Positions 42,165-50,158 of a stretch of 64,000 nucleotides of DNA are shown here, one piece after another. Origin of the DNA: GCA-002726655 sp046582185 (GTDB lineage: Bacteria > Pseudomonadota > Gammaproteobacteria > Pseudomonadales > Azotimanducaceae); NCBI GenBank assembly GCA_046582185.1, contig JAYGEX010000040.1, positions 62,001 through 126,000 of the forward strand, in the 5' to 3' direction. The notes beneath the pieces were generated by a model. The model had not been told where the DNA came from. It saw only the letters and a program-made list of their open reading frames with translations, and made no database searches. Each line of letters opens with the position of its first letter. Position 1 is the stretch's first letter. The position numbers and the translations under genes were made by a program.

Positions 42165-43922
42165 CTAGATAAGTTCACCAAAATAGTCTGCAATACCCGG
42201 GTTAGTCTTAACACCCTTCAGCACCGGCGTTTCGAGGTGGTTCAATTCAATGGTCTGCTTGTCTCTCATGTAATCCGAAACCGTGTCCCATACAGCAGCG
42301 CCATCAGATTGAGATGCCACCGTCGCCCATCCCGCTACCTTGTACTTCTTGTTGCTATCAATTAGGCAACCACTGCGTAACGTCATATCAGCAATCCTCG
42401 AACCTTGCATTGCTCCAGGTTCACAGCTATAGGAAATACCGCCAACTCTCACCATATCGCCTCCCTGCTGATAATAAGGGTCGGGATTGAACAAATTATC
42501 TGCAACGCTCTCCATAATGAATTTGAGTTCAGCACCGGTCATCTCCCGTACATAAGTCTCGGGATAAGTCATTGCGGTCTGGTCCAGCAAACGTTCCATG
42601 GTAATAACATCACCCGGAAGTACAGACGTCCCCCAACGGAAGCCGGGAGATAAGGCTATCTCTGCATCCAAACGCTCGATCAAGGCATCACAGATGATCT
42701 GATCGAATGTACCATTGAAATTGCCGCGCCGGTATAACAAGGTATTAGTGACGGCGAGCTCTTCATTAAGCGTGGCATCATAGGGCGCCCTGACATTCCT
42801 GATATATTTCTCCATCTCTGCATCGGCATTAAGAAGATTGGAGAACACTGGCAACAAGTGATACTGATAACCACTAATAACGCTTTGTCCGAATTCGAGA
42901 TCCAGAACGGCGACGAATTTACCGTTTGAACCCGCATTAGTCACTACTGTAATACCACCCGCATTTTTAACTTCTATGGGAATGGGGACACCATCATGGG
43001 TATGACCGCCGAGTATAAAATCCAGCCCACTCACTCTGCTCGCAAGCTTTAGATCGACATCCATTCCATTATGAGACAGAAGAATAATGGCATCGGGCCG
43101 CACTGTTTGTTTGATCTCCAGAATCAAGTCCTGAAGATCCTGTTCCTGAATGCCAAATGTCCAATTAGGTATAAATCGTTTCGGGTTAGCGATTGGTGTA
43201 TAAGGAAAGGACTGCCCGATGACCGCTATACGGCGGCCATTGACCGACTTTACGACATAGGGAGGAAATACGTGGCCAGTGTCTTCATCAAAGACAGGAA
43301 CACCATCAAACAATGCATCTTCGCTTGCTTTCACGTTCTGGGCGATAAACTCACCATTAAATGCAGCTATGTTTTCAAGCACTTCTTTTTCATGGTATGT
43401 GAACTCCCAGTGGCCGGTCATAACGTCAACACCTAACAAATTGCACGCACCCACCATGTCCCTGCCCTTCGTCCAAAGTGCCGTACCGGAACCCTGCCAG
43501 GTATCTCCGCCATCCAGGAGCAGTGTATCAGGTGCGCCTGCGCGTAACTGTTTGATTAGAGTGGCGATATGGGAGAAACCTCCAACCTTGCCATAACGTT
43601 CCGCAGCTTCAGTAAAATCCAGGTAAGTCAGAGCATGGATGGTGGAGCCATTAGCCGCCGGAATTGCATCAAGAAGATTACGACCTACCCGGTGGGTAAT
43701 ATTGCCTCTGGCAGCGCCGATGCCGAGATTGACATTAGGTTCACGAAAATAGACCGGATTCAGCTGCGCATGAGTATCGGTAATATGGAGGATTCTTGCC
43801 TGACCACACGGTGAAATATTGTAGAGCTCACTTTCATTGGATGGACGCAATGTCGAGCAACCGGAAACGGTGGCTGCAACCCAGGTCTTGGCCAATATAC
43901 TCAGAAATTCACGACGGTTCAT
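42165..43922 (-). CDS. soxB: thiosulfohydrolase SoxB
   Basis: A 585-residue protein of the 5'-nucleotidase/metallophosphatase fold that hydrolyses sulfate from SoxY-bound thiosulfonate in the periplasm. The N-terminus is a Tat signal with a lipobox-like site (MNRREFLSILAKTWVAATVS, then GCSTL). Metal-binding stretches are ILHITDTHAQLNPVYFREPN, LLLDGGDTWQGSGTALWTKG, VDVMTGHWEFTYHEKEVLEN, ILLSHNGMDVDLK and ILGGHTHDGVPIP. These fit SoxB. It lies after the soxK-like gene, but two tandem MITEs (43933-44187) intervene, so it probably has its own promoter or depends on read-through. Confidence 0.95.
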   Translation of the reverse strand: MNRREFLSILAKTWVAATVSGCSTLRPSNESELYNISPCGQARILHITDTHAQLNPVYFREPNVNLGIGAARGNITHRVGRNLLDAIPAANGSTIHALTYLDFTEAAERYGKVGGFSHIATLIKQLRAGAPDTLLLDGGDTWQGSGTALWTKGRDMVGACNLLGVDVMTGHWEFTYHEKEVLENIAAFNGEFIAQNVKASEDALFDGVPVFDEDTGHVFPPYVVKSVNGRRIAVIGQSFPYTPIANPKRFIPNWTFGIQEQDLQDLILEIKQTVRPDAIILLSHNGMDVDLKLASRVSGLDFILGGHTHDGVPIPIEVKNAGGITVVTNAGSNGKFVAVLDLEFGQSVISGYQYHLLPVFSNLLNADAEMEKYIRNVRAPYDATLNEELAVTNTLLYRRGNFNGTFDQIICDALIERLDAEIALSPGFRWGTSVLPGDVITMERLLDQTAMTYPETYVREMTGAELKFIMESVADNLFNPDPYYQQGGDMVRVGGISYSCEPGAMQGSRIADMTLRSGCLIDSNKKYKVAGWATVASQSDGAAVWDTVSDYMRDKQTIELNHLETPVLKGVKTNPGIADYFGELI

Positions 43923-43932
43923 CAGAATCTAT

Positions 43933-44062
43933 TTAGTGCTAGTTCAGAAAAGGAAACCGCTGGTATTACTTCCCTCGTAAGTGATATTTTTATATAACTA
44001 ACGGAATTATAGTATTGCATATATTGTTCAGATTCGACTATTTATAAACGGGAACTAATTAG
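43933..44062 (+). repeat. MITE-like element, copy E
   Basis: About 130 bp, from TTAGTGCTAGTTCAGAAAAG to ACGGGAACTAATTAG. The core TATTACTTCCCTCGTAAGTG and TATTGCATATATTGTTCAGA match the family, with more differences than copies A and C. It begins 10 bases from the soxB start codon. It shares its right CTAATTAG with copy F. Confidence 0.88.
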
Positions 44063-44187
44063 TTCTTGTCCGGAATTGAAATCATCCGATATTAGTTCTT
44101 TCGTAAGTGTTTTTTTGTAAAACTAACAGTAATCATATACTGCGCCTTTTGTTGAAATTTGGCACTTCCCAGACAAGAACTAATTAG
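44055..44187 (+). repeat. MITE-like element, copy F (diverged subtype)
   Basis: About 133 bp in tandem with copy E. It has the cleanest terminal inverted repeat in the family: CTAATTAGTTCTTGTC at 44055-44070 and its exact reverse complement at 44172-44187. The core ATTAGTTCTTTCGTAAGTGT, then AAAACTAACAGTAATCATAT, is a more distant version of the family core. The right end carries the TAG stop (44182-44180) of the soxK-like gene. Confidence 0.85.
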
Positions 44188-44575
44188 GTACGCGAGATTG
44201 CCAGGACTGCCCTTCTTTGATGGCCTGGCTAAGTGAAGCTTTTGCTACAAACAAGGCGCGCCGGGCAACGATCACGGCATTAGCTTCATCCCCAGAGGCA
44301 AGCAGATTCTCTGCTTCATCCATGAGCTGCTGCGTCTTTATCCATGCGTGGCTCAGACCTTTGGATTCAGCGTGAACAAGCTCTGCCTCGTCAATAAGTG
44401 CCCTGGCAGAATTTAATTTCGGCTCTTCACTTACCGGCTGTGTCTGCGCTGGATTCTCTGCCGATTCTTTCAAGCTGGCAGGCTCTGAACAGGAAGTCAT
44501 GAATACCACTATAGCCAGAGTAGAGAATATTCCTTTGAACCTTGAGCCGATCACCAATGTTTTGTAAGTTCTCAT
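44180..44575 (-). CDS. soxK: SoxXA-binding lipoprotein (SoxK/SAXB-like)
   Basis: A 131-residue lipoprotein; the lipobox is AIVVFMTSCSEP (cysteine about 29), then an acidic linker and a helical domain (ARALIDEAELVHAESKGLSH, MDEAENLLASGDEANAVIVA). This resembles SoxXA-binding proteins (SAXB/SoxK), helical proteins that stimulate thiosulfate oxidation. It lies directly behind soxA. The ATG at 44575 is chosen; an ATG at 44602 would overlap soxA. The stop is inside MITE copy F, so the C-terminus (RVPN) was set by the insertion. Confidence 0.72.
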   Translation of the reverse strand: MRTYKTLVIGSRFKGIFSTLAIVVFMTSCSEPASLKESAENPAQTQPVSEEPKLNSARALIDEAELVHAESKGLSHAWIKTQQLMDEAENLLASGDEANAVIVARRALFVAKASLSQAIKEGQSWQSRVPN

Positions 44576-44579
44576 CACG

Positions 44580-45398
44580 CTATTTTCTGCTCGCTGGCCC
44601 ATTAAGTTCCATGTCGTTATTCATATAGGTGAGGAAAAATTCCAAATTTCGATAGGCCTCACTTTGTTGTTCAAAGCCCTCAGCCCCCACCTGTTCGTTA
44701 CATTCGACGAATCGCTTATGCAAGCCGCCGACCTGCTGCCACTTGAGTCGATAAGTAGGCCAATGTGTTGTGTGCCCCAGCGCTGAACTAAGAAATTCAG
44801 CACGAAGCTGGCTCCCTGCCGATTGCACATGACAGCCGCTACAGGAAAAATCAAGTTGCCCGCGGCGCTCATAGAAGAACTGTTTTCCCTGTTCATAGGC
44901 CGCCAGGGCCGCAGATGGCACTTTGATGTCGAATGTCTTACCCCGGGAAGTAAATGCCATGTATGCACTAAGATAGGATATCTCATCGCCGAGATAGTCC
45001 AACGGGGATTCACCATTGGCTTGCCGACAATTATTTATGGCGAGCTCCAGGGTAATGACCTGCTTTTTCTGTGAATCAAAATACGGGAAATTCTGCTTGA
45101 TGCCGATGCCACCATTGTCGAAACAATCGGCATATTGCCGGCCATTTGCGAAGGGAATCTCAAACAGGGCTTCACCATCATCCACAGCAATTTCATAAGG
45201 AGGAAAATCTTCAAGCTCCAGCCACTGGGCCCTCTTCGCTTCGTTAAGCGCATAGGTACCATCCTTATGCGCGGCAATGTCGATATTCGGAAATCGCTTC
45301 TCAAAGTGCTGAATAAAAGCGACTCTATCTGATTCAGGGTCTGCGCCAGCCAAAATACTGGCTGCAACCACGACTAAAGCAACTATCCAAATTTTCAT
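44580..45398 (-). CDS. soxA: SoxA, c-type cytochrome of the Sox complex (single-heme form)
   Basis: A 272-residue periplasmic cytochrome. The signal peptide is MKIWIVALVVVAASILAGA. Only one CxxCH is present (FSCSGCHVQSAGSQL, residues 186-190). The heme-ligand cysteine is in KRFVECNEQVGAEG (Cys233). The N-terminal heme of the diheme type is replaced by two lone cysteines (Cys92 and Cys124) that likely form a disulfide, as in monoheme SoxA proteins. SoxXA attaches thiosulfate to the SoxY cysteine. It overlaps soxZ by ATGA. Confidence 0.93.
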   Translation of the reverse strand: MKIWIVALVVVAASILAGADPESDRVAFIQHFEKRFPNIDIAAHKDGTYALNEAKRAQWLELEDFPPYEIAVDDGEALFEIPFANGRQYADCFDNGGIGIKQNFPYFDSQKKQVITLELAINNCRQANGESPLDYLGDEISYLSAYMAFTSRGKTFDIKVPSAALAAYEQGKQFFYERRGQLDFSCSGCHVQSAGSQLRAEFLSSALGHTTHWPTYRLKWQQVGGLHKRFVECNEQVGAEGFEQQSEAYRNLEFFLTYMNNDMELNGPASRK

Positions 45399-45706
45399 TT
45401 AAGAGTCATCTCGCCTTGCGCAGACTCACCAAGATTGTCAGTCCAGCTAATGTTCACCACATCTCCTGGTTTCGCGCCCCTCACCTTAAAGGCCATATAT
45501 GGATTCTTGGAGACAGATGGACCCCACTCTGCTGTCATCGCGACTTCACCGTTGTATCTGCAAACAACTTCTTCAATATAGTGGGCGGCAACGATGTTGC
45601 CATCGGAGTCTCGTCTGGTGCCGGTTTCCATAACATGAGGCATCAAGGCCTTAATTGACGCAGTTCCATCTTTAATTTTTGTACGGATCTTTACAGGTTT
45701 CGTCAT
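45395..45706 (-). CDS. soxZ: SoxZ, sulfur-carrier partner
   Basis: A 103-residue protein of the SoxZ fold (MTKPVKIRTKIKDGTASIKA, then LMPHVMETGTRRDSDGNIVA, with HYIEEVVCRYNGE and NPYMAFKVRGAKPGDVVNIS). It pairs with SoxY to carry sulfur intermediates. It lies three bases behind soxY and overlaps soxA. Confidence 0.95.
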   Translation of the reverse strand: MTKPVKIRTKIKDGTASIKALMPHVMETGTRRDSDGNIVAAHYIEEVVCRYNGEVAMTAEWGPSVSKNPYMAFKVRGAKPGDVVNISWTDNLGESAQGEMTLK

Positions 45707-45709
45707 GGT

Positions 45710-46156
45710 TCAGCCTCCACAGCCGCCGATAGTGACTTTTACTTCCTTCCCAGTTGTGTACACCTTATCCCTCGTCTTCACCATGGCCCGGACCATCGAG
45801 CTGCGACCCATTTTTACGCGGACAGATATATCCGCAGGACTCATCGGCCCAAGATGAAAGCTGGCAGACAGCGGATTCGGATTCTCATCGACGATGACAT
45901 AAATCGCCTCAACCCCGGGTATATTCGTGGATATGCTAACAGGCACCACTGCACCGTTTTCAGCAATGTCAGGGATCTTAAATTTGATGTCTGTACTTTT
46001 AACAATAGGCAGATCGCCAAATATTTCCTTGAACACAATATCAATATTTTCTGCGTCAAATGCCTTGTTAGCCCTCGCCAGTATCTTGAACGGAAGCGTG
46101 CTTAACGCCACCAATGCCATGATACTGTGCATAATCTTGCGTCTCGTGACCATCAT
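45710..46156 (-). CDS. soxY: SoxY, covalent sulfur carrier
   Basis: A 148-residue protein with a Tat-like signal (MMVTRRKIMHSIMALVALST). It ends VKVTIGGCGG, the swinging-arm motif whose cysteine binds thiosulfate-derived sulfur. The two ATGs at 46156 and 46153 are equally plausible starts. It is the key carrier of the Sox cycle. Confidence 0.95.
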   Translation of the reverse strand: MMVTRRKIMHSIMALVALSTLPFKILARANKAFDAENIDIVFKEIFGDLPIVKSTDIKFKIPDIAENGAVVPVSISTNIPGVEAIYVIVDENPNPLSASFHLGPMSPADISVRVKMGRSSMVRAMVKTRDKVYTTGKEVKVTIGGCGG

Positions 46157-46200
46157 TCTAATCTCTTCATCGTAAGCTCTTTTATAGTTCTATCGACTGG

Positions 46201-46590
46201 TTAAAGTGAGTGGATAAAGTCAACCACCAGATCGAGTTCATCTTCACTCAGAATACTATGGCGCCCATAGGGAGGCATAACTGTATCCGGGTTCTGCATG
46301 GCCGCATCGAATATTTGCGCCCTTAATTCTGCACGATCCGGGAACCTGGCCTTCATCTCCAGGAGCGGCGGGCCAATCATGCCAGGTAGTTCACCGCCTG
46401 CAATCAGATGACAGGACAGGCAATTGCCCGCGCTACGTCTAAACGCGATCTCTTTACCTTTCACGACTCTAAGGTCAAGGCTCTCCGGCGACAACGAAAA
46501 CGCCAGTGGTGGCAGGACTACCGGCAAGAAAACTACTGCCAACATGAACGATGCCATCAGCCATTGATTTAAATTAACTCGAATATTCAT
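46201..46590 (-). CDS. soxX: SoxX, monoheme c-type cytochrome
   Basis: A 129-residue cytochrome from the ATG at 46590, with a signal-anchor stretch (NLNQWLMASFMLAVVFLPVV). The heme site is SAGNCLSCHLIAGGELPGMI and the Met ligand is in DTVMPPYGRH. Longer frames to 46662 and an ATG at 46632 exist; the shorter start gives a normal signal peptide, but the ribosome binding site is weak in each case. It forms the SoxXA heterodimer. Confidence 0.92.
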   Translation of the reverse strand: MNIRVNLNQWLMASFMLAVVFLPVVLPPLAFSLSPESLDLRVVKGKEIAFRRSAGNCLSCHLIAGGELPGMIGPPLLEMKARFPDRAELRAQIFDAAMQNPDTVMPPYGRHSILSEDELDLVVDFIHSL

Positions 46591-46633
46591 TTTATAATTT
46601 ATATTTCCATCTTTGTATTGTCTAATTCCCATC

Positions 46634-47581
46634 TTATCGTTCAAATTCCACCATATATTCAACTGCCTCAGTCACTTCCGTATCACTGAGGTGGCCAAAG
46701 CCGCCTTTGGCAGGCATAAATCCCATATCACCAGTAAACCCGTCAATTGCATGTCGTATCAGGGTCGATAAACCCACATCCATGCGCGCCTTCCAATCAA
46801 CTGCGTCGCCTGGAATTGGAGCGCCAGAAAGGCCTACTTTATGGCAGATTGCACAGCTCTGTCTATATACAGCCACGCCTCTACCACCACCGCTGTCTTG
46901 CTGTACAGTTCCCTGTGCTAAATCAATAACTTCAATTTCTGGCGACGCTGCAGAACTGACTATCTTGATCGTCTCTGGATTCTTGCACTTCTCCATACAT
47001 CGCAGGTTATGAACGTCCGGCCGAGAATCGGCGACAAAATTAAGCCGGTTCGGTAGTTGCACCTGGGTGAAATTCTCCTTGCTCAGCACAAAGTCACTGC
47101 CAACCAGATCATTCAGGTATAAGACATAAGCGGTCAGGGAATACACTTCGTTATCAAGGAGAGATTCCGGCTGGGCATAGGGCATGGTTCGATGGATATA
47201 GTCCCATAGGGTGCTGAGGTGAGCCCAGTAACTGCCAACAGTTTTAGTGGGACGCGAATCCTGCAAGCTTCCCTCTCCGCCGGCGATGACAGGAAAGCGG
47301 CCAACGCCTTCGCCGAAGCTGCCATGGCACTCAGCGCATTTTTCTTCATATATGATTTCACCAGTTGCGACAGAGCCTGCGCCTTCGGGTAAACCCGTTC
47401 CATCAGGCCGCACATCAATATCCCAGGCTGCAATTTCTTCCGCTGTCACCGGCGTCCCGAAGCCATAATAACCACTCTTATCAAGGGGGCCCGCCATAAT
47501 CGATACGCTGAAACAAAGAGTAAATACGCCGATCATTTTTTGCATTGGCGTTAATACGCTAGCACTAGGAGAGCTGAACAT
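46634..47581 (-). CDS. soxD: SoxD, diheme cytochrome c of sulfane dehydrogenase
   Basis: A 315-residue protein with two CxxCH motifs (YEEKCAECHGSFGEGVGRFP, and YRQSCAICHKVGLSGAPIP) and a Met-bearing tail (GDMGFMPAKGGFGHLSDTEV). It accepts electrons from SoxC. The ATG at 47581 overlaps soxC by 17 bases; an ATG at 47545 (MQKMIGVFTLCFSVSIMAGP) gives a more normal signal peptide and may be the true start. Confidence 0.93.
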   Translation of the reverse strand: MFSSPSASVLTPMQKMIGVFTLCFSVSIMAGPLDKSGYYGFGTPVTAEEIAAWDIDVRPDGTGLPEGAGSVATGEIIYEEKCAECHGSFGEGVGRFPVIAGGEGSLQDSRPTKTVGSYWAHLSTLWDYIHRTMPYAQPESLLDNEVYSLTAYVLYLNDLVGSDFVLSKENFTQVQLPNRLNFVADSRPDVHNLRCMEKCKNPETIKIVSSAASPEIEVIDLAQGTVQQDSGGGRGVAVYRQSCAICHKVGLSGAPIPGDAVDWKARMDVGLSTLIRHAIDGFTGDMGFMPAKGGFGHLSDTEVTEAVEYMVEFER

Positions 47582-48845
47582 TAATCACAGCTCCATCAGT
47601 CATAAGCTTCCACGTGTGGATGGCGTTCTTATGGTAGATGGAATTTGTGCCGCGCACTGCGCGCAGCTGGGCATAGGTCGGCTGAACATATCCGGTATCA
47701 TCCGTTGCCCGGCTTTGCAGCAATACTGGCGAGCCATCCCAATCAAATTCAATGCCGAAGCGCGCCAGCGCGCGCGGCAAGACCACACTGGTAAACTTTG
47801 CTTGCCGCCACGATACGCCGCCATCGAAGGACACATCCACGTGTTTAACTTTGCCGCGACCAGACCATGCCAAACCCTCTAACCAATATTTTCCTTTCTC
47901 GCGAAGTGGCTTCTCCGGACATGGTGAGGTAATCACAGAATTACATTCCTGAACGAATGTAAATTCACGTGCGCGGCCATCAGGCATAAGATCGGTGTAC
48001 TTTGATGTCTCCTCTCGCTGATACCAGGGTCTGTCCCCAAGTTCCAGTCGGCGCAGCCATTTAATGGAAGTATTGCCTTCCCAACCAGGAGTGATCAAGC
48101 GAACGGGATAGCCTTGCTCCGGCCTTAGCGCTTCACCATTCTGGGCGTAGACGACGATAGCATCATCCAGCGCTTTCTCCATGGGAATGCTACGACTCAT
48201 ATGGGCGCCATCTGCGCCTTCCGCCAATATCCAGCTTGCGTCAGCAGAGGCACCCACCTCAGCTAATAAGGTCGATAACAATACCCCGGTCCATTCGCAG
48301 CAGGCGATCATACCGTGGGTGAACTGGAGACGTTCCATTTGAGCACCCCGCCATTCCATTCCGCCGTTAGCAGGACACTCAAGAAAGCGAATCATACTGA
48401 CAGATGGAAAGCGCATCAGATCATCCATGCTCAGCTTGATGGCTCGCTTTACCATGCCGTGGACCACAAGTTGATGTTGGGCCGGATCAATCTCCGGCAT
48501 ACCCGCGTGATAACGCTCAAACACCACGCCACTTGGCGTGATAATGCCCTTCAGATCAGCTAATGGTGTAAAGCTGATGGATGAAATTCGATCCCCTGTT
48601 AACCAGTCCACCGTTCTCCGTTTTACCTGTGCTTCAAAGGGTGAGGGCTGACCGTAAGGATTTGCAATAACCCCCTTGCCAAGGGACTTCGTCCAGATAG
48701 GTATATCAGGCGGCGATGAGGCGAATGCGAGAGGCGACAGTCCGGCGGCGGCACCACCCATCAAGCCAAGGCCACCGAGCAGGAACTGTCTACGCTCCTC
48801 CAGATCATCAGGCATTTCGCTCACGTCATCCTTATTTGTTGGCAT
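47565..48845 (-). CDS. soxC: SoxC, molybdopterin sulfane dehydrogenase subunit
   Basis: A 426-residue molybdenum enzyme from the ATG at 48845 (TTG at 48851 is possible). It has a Tat signal (RRQFLLGGLGLMGGAAAGLS). The molybdenum ligand Cys is in IRFLECPANGGMEWRGAQME. Other conserved stretches are GYPVRLITPGWEGNTSIKWL and HVDVSFDGGVSWRQAKF from the dimerisation domain of the sulfite-oxidase family. SoxCD oxidises the SoxY-bound sulfane sulfur, so this locus can take thiosulfate fully to sulfate. It is the first gene of the sox run. Confidence 0.95.
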   Translation of the reverse strand: MPTNKDDVSEMPDDLEERRQFLLGGLGLMGGAAAGLSPLAFASSPPDIPIWTKSLGKGVIANPYGQPSPFEAQVKRRTVDWLTGDRISSISFTPLADLKGIITPSGVVFERYHAGMPEIDPAQHQLVVHGMVKRAIKLSMDDLMRFPSVSMIRFLECPANGGMEWRGAQMERLQFTHGMIACCEWTGVLLSTLLAEVGASADASWILAEGADGAHMSRSIPMEKALDDAIVVYAQNGEALRPEQGYPVRLITPGWEGNTSIKWLRRLELGDRPWYQREETSKYTDLMPDGRAREFTFVQECNSVITSPCPEKPLREKGKYWLEGLAWSGRGKVKHVDVSFDGGVSWRQAKFTSVVLPRALARFGIEFDWDGSPVLLQSRATDDTGYVQPTYAQLRAVRGTNSIYHKNAIHTWKLMTDGAVINVQLS

Positions 48846-48920
48846 AAACAACTAAATTCTCTTCCTGTTACCAGTATTTTAGTCTATTGGAAAACGCTTA
48901 CATAGATTGATATTCAGGAC

Positions 48921-48949
48921 AAAAAAAACCGAAGCATAACTTCGGTTTT
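48921..48949 (-). terminator. Rho-independent terminator of the acyl-CoA dehydrogenase operon
   Basis: AAAACCGAAG (48925-48934) pairs with CTTCGGTTTT (48940-48949) around a five-base loop. On the minus strand it is followed by a run of eight U. It ends the acyl-CoA dehydrogenase transcript before soxC, so the sox locus must have its own promoter in about 48850-48920. Confidence 0.88.
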
Positions 48950-48997
48950 CTTGTAACTCGAACGCTAATTCAAGCAGATCATGGGCCAGTCAAAGGT

Positions 48998-50125
48998 TTA
49001 ATAACCCTGCAATTCACCATAACGGTTACGGTGGAATGCACTGTTGCCAAATGTATGCTCGGAAACACGTGATCTCTTCATAAAGAAGCCAATCTCATAT
49101 TCATCAGTCATGCCGATACCGCCATGCATCTGCACGCCTTCGCTGCTTACCAGGTTATAGGTATCATTGAGCCGCGCTTTGGCCAGACTCGCGAGTTCAC
49201 TGATCTCATCAGAGTTATCATCCAGTGCAGACAATGCTTCAAGTACAACCGACTTGGAAAGCTCAACCTCACAGAACATCTGTGCAGCCCTATGTTTAAG
49301 CGCCTGGAAAGAGCCAATTGGAACACCAAACTGCTCGCGAACCTTCAAGTACTCGATTGTTCGCTCAAAACATTCCTGTAACCCACCTAACATTTCAGCC
49401 GAGAGCAAAACTCGACCTGCATCCAGAGCACTATCCAATGCGTCAGCACCCTTGCCTTCTTCACCCAGCAATTCGCCCTGGGCGCCATCAAATTCAATGT
49501 TGGCTGCATTTCTGCTGTCTGCCATGATGGTTCTGGTAACGCTTACACCAGCTGCTTCGCGATCAACCAATACAAGTGAAATTCCATCTCGGTCGCCGCT
49601 GTTTCCGGAGGTTCTGGCAACAACGACCAGCTTGTCGGCAACATGTCCGTCCAGTACAAACTTCTTGGAGCCCGATACTTTGTACCCCTCACCTGATTTC
49701 TCGGCAGTCGTTGTAGCACCATAAGGATTGTGATGAGGCGTTTCTTCCAATGCTAAAGCGAGCAGGAGCTCTCCACCTGCCACTTGCGGCAATAAGCTGG
49801 ACTTCTGATCATCAGATCCGCAGGCAACGATGGCACTTGCACCAACTGCCGTGGCCAGTAATGGAGAACAGGCCAAGGTTCGCCCACACTCTTCCATGAC
49901 GACGCCCATACCCATATAGCCGAAGCCCAGGCCACCAAAATCTTCCGGGATGGTAATGCCTGCCCATCCAAGCTCTACCATCTGGTTCCAGGTATCGCGA
50001 TCAAAGCCGGACTCATCTTTATCATCACGTAAGCGACGCATCTGAGTGATGGGCGTATTATTTGTGCAAAAATCTTTTGCAGCATCTTTGAGCATGCTCT
50101 GCTCTTCATTCAATACCAAAGGCAT
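48998..50125 (-). CDS. acyl-CoA dehydrogenase (second of pair)
   Basis: A 375-residue flavoprotein of the acyl-CoA dehydrogenase fold. Conserved stretches are FGGLGFGYMGMGVVMEECGR, VSGSKKFVLDGHVADKLVVV and VREQFGVPIGSFQALKHRAA. The C-terminus has SSEGVQMHGGIGMTDEYEIG. It removes hydrogens at C2-C3 of an acyl-CoA. The catalytic Glu position is not certain: members in such pairs often form heteromers in which one chain is non-catalytic. It follows the other dehydrogenase by 33 bases. Confidence 0.92.
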   Translation of the reverse strand: MPLVLNEEQSMLKDAAKDFCTNNTPITQMRRLRDDKDESGFDRDTWNQMVELGWAGITIPEDFGGLGFGYMGMGVVMEECGRTLACSPLLATAVGASAIVACGSDDQKSSLLPQVAGGELLLALALEETPHHNPYGATTTAEKSGEGYKVSGSKKFVLDGHVADKLVVVARTSGNSGDRDGISLVLVDREAAGVSVTRTIMADSRNAANIEFDGAQGELLGEEGKGADALDSALDAGRVLLSAEMLGGLQECFERTIEYLKVREQFGVPIGSFQALKHRAAQMFCEVELSKSVVLEALSALDDNSDEISELASLAKARLNDTYNLVSSEGVQMHGGIGMTDEYEIGFFMKRSRVSEHTFGNSAFHRNRYGELQGY

Positions 50126-50158
50126 TATTTGTAACTCCTTACCGTTTTACTAATATTT

